Assembly: GCF_026914285.1 (NCBI RefSeq)
Contig: NZ_CP113864.1
Location: 595,501 to 659,500 of the forward strand
Origin: Caldicellulosiruptor naganoensis
Lineage (GTDB): Bacteria > Bacillota > Thermoanaerobacteria > Caldicellulosiruptorales > Caldicellulosiruptoraceae
Direction: 5' to 3'
DNA: 64,000 nucleotides
Shown here: piece by piece, positions 1 through 9,096 of the stretch
Layout of the letters: every line of letters begins with the position of its first letter
Numbering within the stretch: the first letter of the stretch is position 1
Program-made: the position numbers and the translations under genes
Notes under the pieces: model-generated
Databases searched by the model: none
The model's input: the letters and a program-made list of their open reading frames with translations, nothing else
Told to the model about the DNA's origin: nothing

Positions 1-462
1 ATATTTGGTGATTTGATTGTTGAGAGGCAAAATGATGCTGTTGTGTTTTACAAAAAGGTAGAAAAGAGCGACTTTTGTTTTGAAATTCCATTAAAAGAGG
101 AGTATGATATAAAGTATAGGAATTTTGAATTCAAATTTAAAATCACACAGAGTATGGAACACGAAAATTGCATTTACGTAGATAGCGAAAAATTATTTGA
201 CGGGAAAATATTTTTTAGGACACGCAGAGATGGTGATTTTATCCAGCTAAAAGTGGGTAAGAAGAAACTGAAAGAATGGTTTATTGATAAAAAGATTCCT
301 AAACGATACAGAAGCAGCATACCACTTCTTGCAAAGGAGAGCGAAGTGATAGTTATATTTGATGTATACAATAACAAAGTTACCATAAATCAGAGCTACA
401 AAGTTACACCACAAACCAAACAATTTTTAGAAATAAAAATTACAATACTGGAAGGAGCTTGA
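1..462 (+). CDS. tilS: tRNA(Ile)-lysidine synthase, C-terminal part (cut by window edge)
   Basis: TilS attaches lysidine to C34 of the CAU-anticodon tRNA-Ile so that it reads AUA. Only about 153 C-terminal residues lie in the window; the frame is open from base 1, so the catalytic N-terminal PP-loop domain is to the left. What is visible fits the TilS C-terminal domain: an FRTRRDGDF segment, then KKLKEWFIDKKIP and a hydrophobic PLLAKESEVIVIFD stretch, which match the usual R-RRPGD / KKLKDLFID-KVP pattern. The stop codon TGA at 460-462 overlaps the upstream TTG start option of hpt. The pairing tilS-hpt-ftsH is the classical Firmicute order and supports the call. Confidence 0.85.
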   Translation: MFGDLIVERQNDAVVFYKKVEKSDFCFEIPLKEEYDIKYRNFEFKFKITQSMEHENCIYVDSEKLFDGKIFFRTRRDGDFIQLKVGKKKLKEWFIDKKIPKRYRSSIPLLAKESEVIVIFDVYNNKVTINQSYKVTPQTKQFLEIKITILEGA

Positions 463-482
463 TATCGGTGAGAGACATAACA

Positions 483-1001
483 ATGAAAGTAAAAGAGATT
501 TTGATAACTGAAGACCAGATTCGTCAAAAGGTAAAAGAGCTTGGTCAAAGAATCTCAGAGGATTATAAAGACAGTGATGACTTTTTGATGGTGTGCATAT
601 TAAAAGGCGGAGTTGTATTCATGGCAGATTTGCTAAGGCAAATAACAATTCCTGTGAAGATAGAGTTTATGGCAGTTTCAAGCTACGGCAATTCAACTTC
701 ATCCTCGGGGATTGTCAGAATACTCAAAGACCTTGATACAAGCATTGAAGGGAAAGATGTTTTACTTGTTGAAGATATTGTTGACACAGGACTTACTCTT
801 AAATACATTACAGAATATTTAAAAGGAAGAAGGCCAAGGAGCCTTAAAATTTGTACAATGCTTGACAAGCCGAGCAGAAGAAAGGTTGATGTGGAGATAC
901 ATTATAAAGGGTTTGAGATACCTGACAAGTTTGTTGTTGGATATGGTTTAGATTATGCTGGGCTTTATAGAAATTTACCTTATATTGGTGTTTTGGAATA
1001 A
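483..1001 (+). CDS. hpt: hypoxanthine phosphoribosyltransferase
   Basis: Purine salvage enzyme that joins hypoxanthine or guanine to PRPP to give IMP or GMP in the cytoplasm. The PRPP-binding motif VLLVEDIVDTGLT lies in the middle of the protein, and the SSYGNSTSSSG flexible loop and the CTMLDKPSRR segment are typical of bacterial Hpt. I chose ATG 483 (172 residues) because GGTGAG at 467-472 is well spaced before it. A TTG at 459 would add eight residues and overlap the tilS stop, but the AAGGAG at 452-457 then lies only one base from the start. It sits between tilS and ftsH, as in Bacillus. Confidence 0.93.
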   Translation: MKVKEILITEDQIRQKVKELGQRISEDYKDSDDFLMVCILKGGVVFMADLLRQITIPVKIEFMAVSSYGNSTSSSGIVRILKDLDTSIEGKDVLLVEDIVDTGLTLKYITEYLKGRRPRSLKICTMLDKPSRRKVDVEIHYKGFEIPDKFVVGYGLDYAGLYRNLPYIGVLE

Positions 1002-1049
1002 GAAAGCTTTAAAATTTATTTATAAATTGAAAGGAGTGCCTATCTACAA

Positions 1050-2897
1050 TTGAGAAACTTATTTAAAACAGCAACTATTTATATTTTGATTGCCCTTGTG
1101 ATTTTATTGTTAGTTGATATTTTAACTGGTGGGCTGAGTTACAACCAGCTTTTTAATATGAGTGAAAAAAGAAATGTCATCTACTCAGAGCTGATAAGTG
1201 ACATCAATGAAGGAAAAGTTTCAAGAATAATACTAAGTTACAACAATGTGTCTGGCCAATATAAGGATGGGACAAAGTTTGACAATGTATTTGTACCATC
1301 ACCTGAGAAATTTTTAGACCAGATACAGCCGGCAATTGAGTCCAAAAGGATTGAGATTGTGACAAAAGAGCCGCCTCAGGTTCCATGGTGGTTGTCTTCG
1401 TTTTTGCCAATGTTGATTTTTGCTGGACTTATTATTTTTGTGTGGATATTTATGCTCCAGCAGACACAAGGTGGCGGCAGTAAAATAATGTCTTTTACAA
1501 AGTCAAGAGCAAAGACTATTCAGGACTTGAAAAAGAAGGTTACGTTCGCTGATGTTGCAGGAGCTGATGAAGAAAAAGAAGAGCTAAAAGAGGTTATAGA
1601 CTTTCTCAAAAACCCGAGAAAATATATTGAGCTTGGTGCAAGAATTCCGAAAGGTATATTGCTTGTGGGACCGCCAGGTACAGGTAAAACACTTTTAGCA
1701 AAGGCTGTTGCAGGTGAAGCAGGTGTTCCATTTTTCAGCATCTCAGGTTCTGACTTTGTTGAGATGTTTGTCGGTGTAGGTGCTGCAAGAGTAAGAGATT
1801 TGTTTGAACAGGCAAAGAGGAATGCACCTTGTGTTGTATTTATAGATGAAATAGATGCAGTTGGTCGACACAGGGGAGCAGGCCTTGGCGGTGGCCATGA
1901 CGAAAGAGAGCAAACCCTAAACCAGCTTCTTGTTGAAATGGACGGTTTTGGAACGAATGAAGGGATAATTGTCATGGCAGCAACAAACAGACCCGACATC
2001 TTAGACCCTGCACTTTTGCGACCTGGCAGGTTTGACAGGCAAATTGTTGTAAACATCCCAGATGCAAAGGCAAGAGAGGAGATTTTAAAAGTTCATGCGA
2101 GAAACAAACCACTCGGGCCTGATGTTGACCTTGCTCAAATAGCAAAGATAACGGCAGGTTTTACAGGTGCTGACCTTGAGAACCTTTTGAATGAGGCGGC
2201 ACTTTTGGCTGCGCGAAAGGGCAAAAAACAAATCAATATGGAAGAGGTACAAGAAGCTGTTGCAAAGGTTTTGATGGGGCCAGAGAAGAGAAGCAGAGTG
2301 TACACAGAAAAGGAAAAGAAGCTAACAGCATACCATGAAGCAGGCCATGCAATTGTCAGGACCATGATACCTGACGCAGAGCCTGTTCATGAAGTATCAA
2401 TTATACCCCGAGGATATGCTGGTGGGTATACGATGTATTTGCCAAAAGAAGATAAATTCTATGCCTCAAAGTCTGATATGATGAGAGAGATTATAACTCT
2501 TCTTGGTGGGAGGGTTGCAGAAAAGCTCGTTTTGGAAGATGTATCAACCGGCGCAGCGTCAGATATTAAACGTGCTACAAAAATTGCAAGGGATATGGTT
2601 ACGAAGTATGGTATGTCTGATAAACTTGGACCTATGACATTTGGAACAGAGCATGAAGAGGTGTTTTTAGGAAGAGACTTAGCACTTGCAAGGAACTACT
2701 CTGAAGAGGTTGCAGCTGAAATAGACAGAGAAATCAAGAGCATAATTGAAGAGGCTTATAAAAAAGCTGAAGAGATCCTCAAACAAAACATTGACAAGCT
2801 TCACAAGGTGGCAAATGCCCTTTTAGAAAAGGAAAAACTAACAGGCGAAGAGTTCAGAAAGCTTGTATTCGAAGATGCACAGCCACAGCCTGCGTAA
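1050..2897 (+). CDS. ftsH: ATP-dependent zinc metalloprotease FtsH
   Basis: Membrane-anchored AAA+ protease that degrades misfolded membrane proteins and regulatory substrates. Its 615 residues show a first membrane helix at about 8-27, a short extracytoplasmic domain and a second helix at about 117-136. The AAA module carries Walker A GPPGTGKT at 207-214, Walker B VVFIDEID at 262-269 and the RPGRFDR second region of homology near 324-330. The zinc site HEAGH is at 429-433. Length and domain order are normal for the family. The start is TTG with AAGGAGTG upstream. No strong terminator is visible after the stop; the next hairpin belongs to the glnA leader. Confidence 0.97.
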   Translation: MRNLFKTATIYILIALVILLLVDILTGGLSYNQLFNMSEKRNVIYSELISDINEGKVSRIILSYNNVSGQYKDGTKFDNVFVPSPEKFLDQIQPAIESKRIEIVTKEPPQVPWWLSSFLPMLIFAGLIIFVWIFMLQQTQGGGSKIMSFTKSRAKTIQDLKKKVTFADVAGADEEKEELKEVIDFLKNPRKYIELGARIPKGILLVGPPGTGKTLLAKAVAGEAGVPFFSISGSDFVEMFVGVGAARVRDLFEQAKRNAPCVVFIDEIDAVGRHRGAGLGGGHDEREQTLNQLLVEMDGFGTNEGIIVMAATNRPDILDPALLRPGRFDRQIVVNIPDAKAREEILKVHARNKPLGPDVDLAQIAKITAGFTGADLENLLNEAALLAARKGKKQINMEEVQEAVAKVLMGPEKRSRVYTEKEKKLTAYHEAGHAIVRTMIPDAEPVHEVSIIPRGYAGGYTMYLPKEDKFYASKSDMMREIITLLGGRVAEKLVLEDVSTGAASDIKRATKIARDMVTKYGMSDKLGPMTFGTEHEEVFLGRDLALARNYSEEVAAEIDREIKSIIEEAYKKAEEILKQNIDKLHKVANALLEKEKLTGEEFRKLVFEDAQPQPA

Positions 2898-2959
2898 TTG
2901 TATAAGGTTTAAAGGTATTTTGAAGTGGATAGAGTGAGTATGAAATTTGAAAATAGGTA

Positions 2960-2988
2960 TTGCAATTTTACACTGAATGAAGTATAAT
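2960..2988 (+). promoter_or_regulatory. sigma-A type promoter of glnA
   Basis: TTGCAA at 2960-2965 and TATAAT at 2983-2988 are separated by exactly 17 bases. Transcription would begin near 2995, immediately before the glnA leader hairpins, so the leader RNA is only about 95 nt long before the glnA start. Confidence 0.75.
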
Positions 2989-2994
2989 AAAAAT

Positions 2995-3044
2995 GCAAGG
3001 ACAAAGGCGTCCTGAATAAAGGAAGGGTGCCTTTGTCCTTTTTT
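2995..3044 (+). promoter_or_regulatory. glnA leader: ANTAR-type two-hairpin antiterminator overlapping a terminator
   Basis: A perfect 12-bp stem (2997-3008 with 3029-3040) followed by a T run at 3039-3044 forms an intrinsic terminator between the promoter and glnA. The same bases can fold differently. Hairpin 1 pairs 2998-3002 (AGGAC) with 3009-3013 (GTCCT) and leaves the 6-nt loop AAAGGC, with A at loop position 1 and G at position 4. Hairpin 2 pairs 3018-3022 (AAAGG) with 3030-3034 (CCTTT) and leaves loop AAGGGTG, again with A first and G fourth. Tandem hairpins with A1/G4 loops, the second overlapping the terminator, are the known target of ANTAR-domain antiterminators such as EutV, NasR and clostridial GlnR. 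The second loop is seven rather than six bases. No ANTAR protein is encoded in the window. Confidence 0.68.
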
Positions 3045-3088
3045 GTTTATTAAATCAGAAAAAATCTAATAATGGAGGGGAAGGTTTG

Positions 3089-4426
3089 ATGAAAAATTAC
3101 ACCAAGGAAGACATTATTCGTATCTGCAAAGAGCAGGATGTCAAATTTATCAGGCTCCAGTTTGTAGACATTTTTGGTATTTTAAAGAATGTTGCTGTCC
3201 CCGTTGAGCAGCTTGAGGCTGTACTTAACAACGAGATTATGTTTGACGGGTCATCAATTGAAGGTTTTGTGAGAATTCAAGAATCAGACATGTATTTACG
3301 ACCAGACCTCAACACATTTACAATCTTCCCATGGAGACCATCACCAAACAGAGTCGCAAGGCTTATTTGTGATGTGTATCTACCAGATGGTACACCATTC
3401 CCTGGCTGTCCACGTGGAGTTTTAAAGAAAGTGCTCAAAAAAGCAGAGGAAATGGGCTATAAGTTCTATGTTGGCCCGGAGATTGAGTTTTTCTTGTTCT
3501 TGACAGACGAAAATGGCAATCCAACGTTGCAGACACATGACCAAGGTGGATACTTTGATTTAGCACCAGTTGATTTGGGCGAGGATGCAAGAAGAGACAT
3601 GGTTTTGACGTTAGAGGAAATGGGATTTGAAATAGAGGCATCTCACCATGAGGTTGCACCTGGTCAACATGAGATTGACTTCAAATATGATGATGCGCTC
3701 TACACAGCTGACAATGTTGTGACATTTAAACTTGTTGTAAAGACAATTGCACAAAGACACGGACTTCACGCAACATTTATGCCAAAGCCAATATTTGGTA
3801 TTAACGGTTCTGGTATGCACACAAATATGTCCCTTGCAAGGGTTTCTGATGGCAAGAATGCTTTCTTGGACCCAAATGACAAGCTTCAACTTTCAAAAGA
3901 GGCATACTACTTCATTGGTGGGCTTATGAAGCATGCAAGAGAGTTTGCACTTATTACAAATCCGCTTGTTAACTCATACAAGAGACTTGTACCAGGATAT
4001 GAGGCACCAGTTTACATCGCATGGTCACCAAGAAACAGAAGCCCGCTTATAAGAGTTCCTGCTAAAAGAGGTCAGGCAACAAGAGTTGAGCTCAGATGTC
4101 CAGATCCATCAGCAAATCCATACCTTGCGTTTGCAGCAGTTTTAGCAGCAGGACTTGATGGGATAAAGAATAAGATTGAGCCACCAGAACCAGTTGAAGA
4201 TAATATTTTTGAAATGAGCGAAGAAGAGAGAGCAAAGCGTGGAATTGGAAGCTTGCCAGGAAGTTTAGAGGAGGCAATTAAAGAGTTTGAAAATAGCCAG
4301 CTTATGCGCGAGACTCTTGGTGACCATATATTTGAAAAGTACTTGGAAGCAAAGAAACTTGAATGGAATGACTACAGAACGAAGGTACATCAATGGGAGA
4401 TTGATGCATACCTCACAAAATATTAA
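3089..4426 (+). CDS. glnA: glutamine synthetase type I
   Basis: Makes glutamine from glutamate, ammonia and ATP, the main ammonium assimilation step. Its 445 residues match the short GSI-alpha class of Firmicutes and Thermotogales. Recognisable parts are the N-terminal beta-grasp region with [10 protein letters not shown], the metal-ligand segment GPEIEFFLF, the [12 protein letters not shown] motif, the ATP-site segment [16 protein letters not shown] and the glutamate-binding [13 protein letters not shown] 3089 is preferred over TTG 3086 because GGAGGGG at 3074-3080 is then eight bases away. The gene is a single-gene unit with its own promoter and a structured leader, and ends at a strong terminator. 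Confidence 0.96.
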   Translation: MKNYTKEDIIRICKEQDVKFIRLQFVDIFGILKNVAVPVEQLEAVLNNEIMFDGSSIEGFVRIQESDMYLRPDLNTFTIFPWRPSPNRVARLICDVYLPDGTPFPGCPRGVLKKVLKKAEEMGYKFYVGPEIEFFLFLTDENGNPTLQTHDQGGYFDLAPVDLGEDARRDMVLTLEEMGFEIEASHHEVAPGQHEIDFKYDDALYTADNVVTFKLVVKTIAQRHGLHATFMPKPIFGINGSGMHTNMSLARVSDGKNAFLDPNDKLQLSKEAYYFIGGLMKHAREFALITNPLVNSYKRLVPGYEAPVYIAWSPRNRSPLIRVPAKRGQATRVELRCPDPSANPYLAFAAVLAAGLDGIKNKIEPPEPVEDNIFEMSEEERAKRGIGSLPGSLEEAIKEFENSQLMRETLGDHIFEKYLEAKKLEWNDYRTKVHQWEIDAYLTKY

Positions 4427-4441
4427 TCACACAAACAAAGA

Positions 4442-4475
4442 CGGGTGGCAATTTAATCTGCCACCCGGTTTTTAT
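4442..4475. terminator. intrinsic terminator between glnA and nfnB
   Basis: CGGGTGGCA at 4442-4450 pairs perfectly with TGCCACCCG at 4459-4467, with an 8-nt loop and a following T run. It terminates glnA. The minus-strand gene ends at 4472, so the hairpin also lies just after that gene and may serve both directions. Confidence 0.85.
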
Positions 4476-5860
4476 TTCCTTTCTTTGCTTTTTAAGTAGT
4501 TGTCAATACTTTGTGCTGCTTTTTTTCCATTGCCATTGCAAGTATTACTGTTGCGGCACCTGTTACAATATCTCCGCCTGCGAAGATGCCTTCAATATTT
4601 GTTATGAGATTTTCATCTACTTTGATAGACCCATTTGGATTTAGCTCAAGCTCTGGTATTGCTTTTTTGACAAGCGGATTGGGGTTTTGACCAATTGCAA
4701 CAATGAAATTATCTGCTTCAAATAAGAAATTTGACCCTTCAATAGGTTTTACACCACGTCTGCCTGACTTATCAGGATCTGTTAGCTGCATTTTTACAAG
4801 CTCTATCGCTTTCACATATCCATTTTCATCACCAATGAATCTAACTGGGCTTACAAGCTCAATTATTTTTATTCCCTCTTCCTTTGCATGCATGATTTCT
4901 TCCTTTCGTGCTGGCATCTCAGCCTCTGTTCTTCTGTAGAGTATATAAACATCAGCTCCCAATCTTCTTGCAACGCGTGCTGCGTCCATTGCAACATTTC
5001 CGCCGCCAATTACTCCTACCTTTTTGCCAAGCTTAATAGGTGTGTCATATTCTGGGAATTTGTATGCCTTCATCAAATTTATTCTTGTCAAGAATTCATT
5101 TGCTGAATATATTCCATTTAGAAGTTCTCCTTCAATGTTCAAAAAATTGGGAAGCCCAGCACCAGAGCTTATAAACACTGCTTCAAAACCTTCTTCTTTT
5201 AAGTCATTTAGGTCAAATGTCTTGCCAAAAACCATATTTGTTCTGAACTCCACACCCATTTTCTTTAAGTTTTCTATCTCCCACTCAACAACCTCCTTTG
5301 GAAGCCTGAACTCAGGAATTCCGTAATACAAAACGCCGCCAAGCTTGTGAAACACTTCAAAGATAGTCACTTTATAACCAAGCTTTGCCAAGCTTGAAGC
5401 ACATGAAAGTCCAGCAGGTCCAGAGCCTATGATTGCCACTTTTTTGTTATTGGGCTTAGGCTTCTCAAACTCAAACTCACAGTTTTGCCTGAACCAGTCA
5501 GCAACAAATCTTTCAAGTTTTCCTATTGCAATTGGCTCGCCTTTTATTCCTCTTACGCAGTTTTGCTCACACTGTGTTTCTTGTGGGAAAACACGACCAC
5601 AGATTGCAGGAAGAAGATTTGTCTCTAAGATTTTTAAATACCCTTCTTTGAATTTCTTCTCTTTTATAAGCGAGATAAACTCTGGAATTTTGACTTCAAC
5701 AGGGCAGCCTTTTACGCACGGTACATTTTTGCACTGAAGACACCTCTGTGCTTCTGAAATGGCCTCATCCTCAGAGTATCCAAGGCAAACCTCATCAAAG
5801 TTTTTAATCCTCTCATTTGGCTCTTGTTCTTTTATTGGGCACTCTTTCTAATGTGTCCAA
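4472..5860 (-). pseudogene. nfnB: NADPH-dependent glutamate synthase small-subunit-like / NfnB, two compensating frameshifts
   Basis: Flavoprotein of the GltD family. Paired with the neighbouring NfnA-like gene it is most likely the large subunit of the electron-bifurcating NADH-dependent ferredoxin:NADP+ oxidoreductase. The intact central frame (5439-4492) starts at MAIIGSGPAGLSCASSL, a FAD-binding Rossmann motif, and has a second nucleotide-binding motif GVIGGGNVAMDAAR. The expected N-terminal iron-sulfur region, with CLQCKNVPCVKGCP, is encoded upstream in the same frame back to a stop at about 5850. The natural start is TTG 5860, one frame away; an extra base at the GGG of 5837-5839 explains the shift. 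Near the 3' end a missing G (at the ATGGCAATGG site, about 4535) hides the normal C-terminus, which would read NGKKAAQSIDNYLKS and stop at 4472. The shifts cancel, giving a 462-codon gene. Whether these are sequencing errors or real lesions is open. Confidence 0.8.
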
Positions 5861-5865
5861 TTTTT

Positions 5866-6708
5866 CTAATCCCCCAATCCAATTTTGCATTTGTGTTCTT
5901 CAAAGGCGTTTTTCTCAAGGTCTTGATAATATAAATTTCTTTTCAAGAGATTATCAAAGTCAACATCAAATCCATTAAAAATAGGACCATCAACACATGC
6001 AAACTTCACTTCATTTCCAACTAATACTCTGCAACCACCACACATGCCTGTACCATCAATCATAATAGGATTGAGACTCACAAGAGTTTTGATGTTATAC
6101 TGTCTTGTTATATCAACAACTGCTTTCATCATCAGTATTGGACCGACTGCAAACACCTCATCATATCTTTTTCCACTTTCCAAAAGTTCTTTTAAAACGT
6201 CAGTTACAAAACCTTTTTTTCCGTACGAACCATCGTTTGTTGAAATATATAAATTTTCACAGTATTTTTTAAGTTCATCTTCAAAAAAGATATTCTCCTT
6301 TGACCGTCCACCAACAATTATGTCTATCTTTTTGCCTTCGCTATAAAGCATTTTAACCTTTAAAAATATAGCAGGTATTCCAAGTCCACCTGCCACAAAA
6401 AGATAAGCTTTATCATTTGGGTCATGTTCATATGGCATACCCAAAGGGCCAACAAAGTCAAGTATAGAGTCATTTTCGTTGAGACTTGCCAAAATAGCTG
6501 TTGTTTTTCCGACAACCTGAAAGATTATATAGACAATTCCTTTTTCCTTGTCAAAGTCAGCTATTGTAAGTGGAATTCTCTCACCGTTTTCTACAACCCT
6601 TAAAATAACAAACTGGCCTGGCTTTGCTTTTTTTGCAACCTGTGGTGAAAATATGCCCATCAGCCACACGTTTGGTGCCAAGTTCTTTTTAATTAAAATT
6701 TCGTTCAT
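5866..6708 (-). CDS. nfnA: ferredoxin-NADP+ reductase-like subunit (NfnA / sulfide dehydrogenase small subunit type)
   Basis: FAD and iron-sulfur protein of the dihydroorotate dehydrogenase electron-transfer family. About 280 residues: an N-terminal FAD-binding barrel with GQFVILRV and ERIPLTIAD, an NAD-binding half beginning VAGGLGIPAIF, and a C-terminal cluster site GTGMCGGCRV followed by a further Cys in VKFACVDGP, fitting a 2Fe-2S ligand set. It precedes nfnB on the minus strand, its stop lying six bases from the nfnB TTG start; this pair order is that of nfnAB. ATG 6708 is preferred over GTG 6717 because GGGTGAT lies just before it. It could be called a gltB/sudB-like subunit instead; sequence alone does not fix the electron partners. 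Confidence 0.82.
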   Translation of the reverse strand: MNEILIKKNLAPNVWLMGIFSPQVAKKAKPGQFVILRVVENGERIPLTIADFDKEKGIVYIIFQVVGKTTAILASLNENDSILDFVGPLGMPYEHDPNDKAYLFVAGGLGIPAIFLKVKMLYSEGKKIDIIVGGRSKENIFFEDELKKYCENLYISTNDGSYGKKGFVTDVLKELLESGKRYDEVFAVGPILMMKAVVDITRQYNIKTLVSLNPIMIDGTGMCGGCRVLVGNEVKFACVDGPIFNGFDVDFDNLLKRNLYYQDLEKNAFEEHKCKIGLGD

Positions 6709-6876
6709 ATCAATCACCCAACAAGTAAAATAAAGTTTTAATATATAGTACCAAAAAGCTTTGAAAATTCAAACATAAAGTTTGACACAAACATAACAAG
6801 ACAAAAACTTTGGGTAAAGCTTAAAAAATCTTGCGCATATAATCCTAAGTAGAGAGGTATTTTGGAGGACAATGTT

Positions 6877-7161
6877 TTGAAAGAGGATATAGAGAAAAGA
6901 GCAATACTTGCAGCTGAACTTTTGATAAAGTATAATGCAACTGTAAGAAAAGTGGCTAAAATCTTAGGGATTTCAAAGTCAACAGTGCGCAATGACCTCA
7001 CCTGGCGCCTTTATAAGATAAACAAAAGACTTTACAAAGAGGTAAGAACTATCTTAGATAGGAATAAGCAAGAAAGACATATTCGTGGTGGTGAGGCGAC
7101 TAAGAAGAAATATTTTGCGAAAAAAGAGAAGGCTTCTTTGAAAAATAGTGGTATAATATAA
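6877..7161 (+). CDS. spoIIID: stage III sporulation transcriptional regulator SpoIIID
   Basis: Small DNA-binding regulator that acts in the mother cell with sigma-E during sporulation. The 94 residues contain the helix-turn-helix VRKVAKILGISKSTVRNDL and the characteristic tail DRNKQERHIRGGEATKKKY, which is nearly invariant in SpoIIID. TTG 6877 is chosen because GGAGG at 6864-6868 is eight bases upstream; the alternative TTG at 6862 overlaps that site. CATATAAT at 6836-6843 resembles a sigma-E -10 element, but I see no convincing -35. The gene is divergent from nfnA and lies before mazG. Confidence 0.92.
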   Translation: MKEDIEKRAILAAELLIKYNATVRKVAKILGISKSTVRNDLTWRLYKINKRLYKEVRTILDRNKQERHIRGGEATKKKYFAKKEKASLKNSGII

Positions 7162-7206
7162 CTTATAAGCATACTAAAGCACCTTTTAAAAAAGGAGAGA
7201 AAAAAA

Positions 7207-7977
7207 ATGAAAGCAAGCTTTGAAGAACTTGTCAGGATAATGGATATCTTGCGTGAGAAGTGTCCATGGGACAGGCAGCAGACACATGAGAGTCTTAAAA
7301 AATACCTAATTGAAGAGACATATGAGGTTCTTGAGGCTATAGATGAAAATGACGACGTTAAGCTCAAAGAAGAACTTGGTGATTTGCTTTTGCAGGTTGT
7401 GTTTCATGCAAAAATAGCTCAGGAAAGAGGAGCTTTTGATATCTATGAAGTAATCTATGATATATGCCAAAAGATGAGGAAAAGACACACTCATGTGTTT
7501 GGAGATGACAGCTTTGAGACAGCTGATGAGGTTCTACAAAATTGGGACAAGGTAAAGAGCAGGGAAAAACAAATCGAAACGGTATCACAGGCAATGCGAA
7601 GTATACCAAGACATCTTCCTGCGCTTATGCGAAGCTATAAGGTCCAAGAAAAGGCGGCAAAGGTAGGTTTTGACTGGGATAATTACAAAGATGCATTGAA
7701 GAAGGTGTATGAAGAGCTTGGCGAATTTGAAGAGAGTTTGTCGAAAAATGACAGTCAGGAGAAGCTGGAAGAAGAACTTGGAGATGTTCTTTTTGCAGTT
7801 GTAAATGTTGCGAGGTTCTTTAGTATTGACCCTGAAGAGGCACTTTCTAAAACAGTTAAAAAATTTATAACCAGATTTTCGTATATAGAGGAACAAGCAG
7901 AAAAACAAGGTAAGAAATTGAATGAGATGAGCTTAAAAGATATGGACAAATTTTGGGAAGAGGCAAAAAAAATTTAA
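7207..7977 (+). CDS. mazG: nucleoside triphosphate pyrophosphohydrolase MazG (YabN C-terminal type)
   Basis: Hydrolyses NTPs to NMP and pyrophosphate, a house-cleaning enzyme. The 256 residues contain two MazG-like helical domains. The first has CPWDRQQTHESL followed by EETYEVLEAI and KEELGDLLLQVVFHA; the EExxE and ExxD metal-binding pattern is clear. The second repeats this as KVYEELGEFEE and EEELGDVLFAVVNVARF. In Bacillus the homologue is the C-terminal half of YabN, at the head of the same yabN-yabO-yabP-yabQ-divIC cluster seen here. The methyltransferase half found in Bacillus YabN is absent. Confidence 0.95.
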   Translation: MKASFEELVRIMDILREKCPWDRQQTHESLKKYLIEETYEVLEAIDENDDVKLKEELGDLLLQVVFHAKIAQERGAFDIYEVIYDICQKMRKRHTHVFGDDSFETADEVLQNWDKVKSREKQIETVSQAMRSIPRHLPALMRSYKVQEKAAKVGFDWDNYKDALKKVYEELGEFEESLSKNDSQEKLEEELGDVLFAVVNVARFFSIDPEEALSKTVKKFITRFSYIEEQAEKQGKKLNEMSLKDMDKFWEEAKKI

Positions 7978-8065
7978 AAAAGGCTTGAAAAAAGAAGGAT
8001 TTTTGATATAAATATAGAATAGAAATATTTAGAACATCACAAAATACGCGAGGAGGTAAGAAGTG

Positions 8066-8341
8066 ATGAACAAGACAGATTTAATTTCAGCAATGGCAGA
8101 AAAGAGCGGACTTACCAAGAAGGATGCAGAAAAGGCACTCAATGCGTTTGTAGATGCTGTTACAGAGGCACTCTCTAAGGGGGAAAAGGTTCAGCTTGTT
8201 GGTTTTGGTTCATTTGAGGTAAGAGAAAGAGCAGAGAGAGTTGGAAGAAATCCACAAACACAAGAAGAAATTAAGATTCCAGCAACAAAAGTTCCTGTAT
8301 TCAAGGCAGGCAAGATGTTAAAAGAGGCTGTGGCAAAATAA
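8066..8341 (+). CDS. hup: HU family DNA-binding protein
   Basis: Histone-like dimeric protein that bends and packages DNA. The 91 residues begin [20 protein letters not shown] and carry the beta-arm segment [20 protein letters not shown], followed by the conserved [20 protein letters not shown] at 8051-8056 lies nine bases before ATG 8066; the GTG at 8063 is a less likely start. The gene interrupts the mazG-rqcP pair, and its own terminator follows, suggesting strong independent expression. Confidence 0.96.
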   Translation: MNKTDLISAMAEKSGLTKKDAEKALNAFVDAVTEALSKGEKVQLVGFGSFEVRERAERVGRNPQTQEEIKIPATKVPVFKAGKMLKEAVAK

Positions 8342-8394
8342 ACTGGTAAGTAAAAATATAAAAGAGAGGGGCTATAAATCTGTTGGTTGTTAAA

Positions 8395-8446
8395 GGCTGC
8401 AGCAAAAAGAAAAAGCTTTGAAGCTGCAGCCCTAAATTTTTGTTTT
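8395..8446 (+). terminator. terminator of the HU gene
   Basis: GGCTGCAGC at 8395-8403 pairs with GCTGCAGCC at 8423-8431, with a 19-nt A-rich loop and a following ATTTTTGTTTT tract. Confidence 0.75.
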
Positions 8447-8471
8447 AGAAGAAAGGCGAGGGTTTTGTGAG

Positions 8472-8714
8472 ATGCGCATAGACAAATATCTAAAAGTGTC
8501 GAGAATTATCAAAAGGAGAACGCTTGCCCAAGAGGCATGTAACAGTGGCAGAGTGTTTGTAAATGGAAAAATAGCAAAGCCTTCAACAGAGGTAAAAGTT
8601 GGTGATATCATTGAGGTGCACTTTGGTGATAAGATTTTCAAATGCAAAGTTACAAGCGTTGATGAGAAGGTACAAAAAAATCTTGCAAGTAATATGTATG
8701 AGATAATTGAATAG
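8472..8714 (+). CDS. rqcP: S4-domain RNA-binding protein RqcP (YabO)
   Basis: Short S4-domain protein. In Bacillus, RqcP (formerly YabO) binds stalled 50S subunits and works with RqcH to add alanine tails to nascent chains. The 80 residues begin MRIDKYLKVSRIIKRRTLAQ, continue with NSGRVFVNGKIAKPSTEVKVGD, and end in a short beta segment, which together make up a complete S4 fold. It is followed by yabP and yabQ as in Bacillus, supporting orthology. Confidence 0.92.
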   Translation: MRIDKYLKVSRIIKRRTLAQEACNSGRVFVNGKIAKPSTEVKVGDIIEVHFGDKIFKCKVTSVDEKVQKNLASNMYEIIE

Positions 8715-8799
8715 GCTCAAGAAGAGCACTTATATTTTGACAGTGAAGAGAATATAGTTTATTATGTAACTTAATAAATTTCTAAAAAGGACTGTAGAA

Positions 8800-9082
8800 A
8801 TGATAGCGGATGATAAAAAAATGTAAAGTCAAAGGTTCACAATGTTCTTATAGAGAATAAAGAGAAGATTTCAATAAATGGTGTTGATGATGTTGAAAGT
8901 TTTGATGAGAATAATATCATCTTGGTGGTTGACGAGGAACTTCTCATCATCAAGGGATTTGATTTGAAGATAAACAAAATCAACACAGAAACGGGAGAGA
9001 GGTATTTATAGAAGGGCAGATTTATTCACTTGAGTATGGTGAGGTGCCCAAAAAAGGACTGATTGGGAGACTCTTTAAGTGA
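8800..9082 (+). pseudogene. yabP: sporulation protein YabP, frameshifted
   Basis: YabP is a spore-coat-associated protein of about 95-100 residues. In pieces the reading is clear: MIADDKK from ATG 8800, then KVHNVLIENKEKISINGVDD and VESFDENNIILVVDEELLII, then FIEGQIYSLEYGEVPKKGL and IGRLFK with stop at 9080-9082. Two shifts separate the pieces. One A seems missing from the A run at 8815-8821, and two bases (AG) seem extra at 8995-9002 (GAGAGAGG). Corrected, the gene is 94 codons and abuts yabQ. Position between rqcP and yabQ is exactly that of yabP. No uninterrupted ORF of useful length covers this stretch. Confidence 0.75.
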
Positions 9083-9096
9083 GAGAGGCAGGAAAA

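Noticed and set aside
1520-2056. Long minus-strand ORF of 178 codons opposite ftsH
   Set aside because: It is the antisense of the conserved AAA domain, has Ser/Pro-rich composition and no ribosome binding site.
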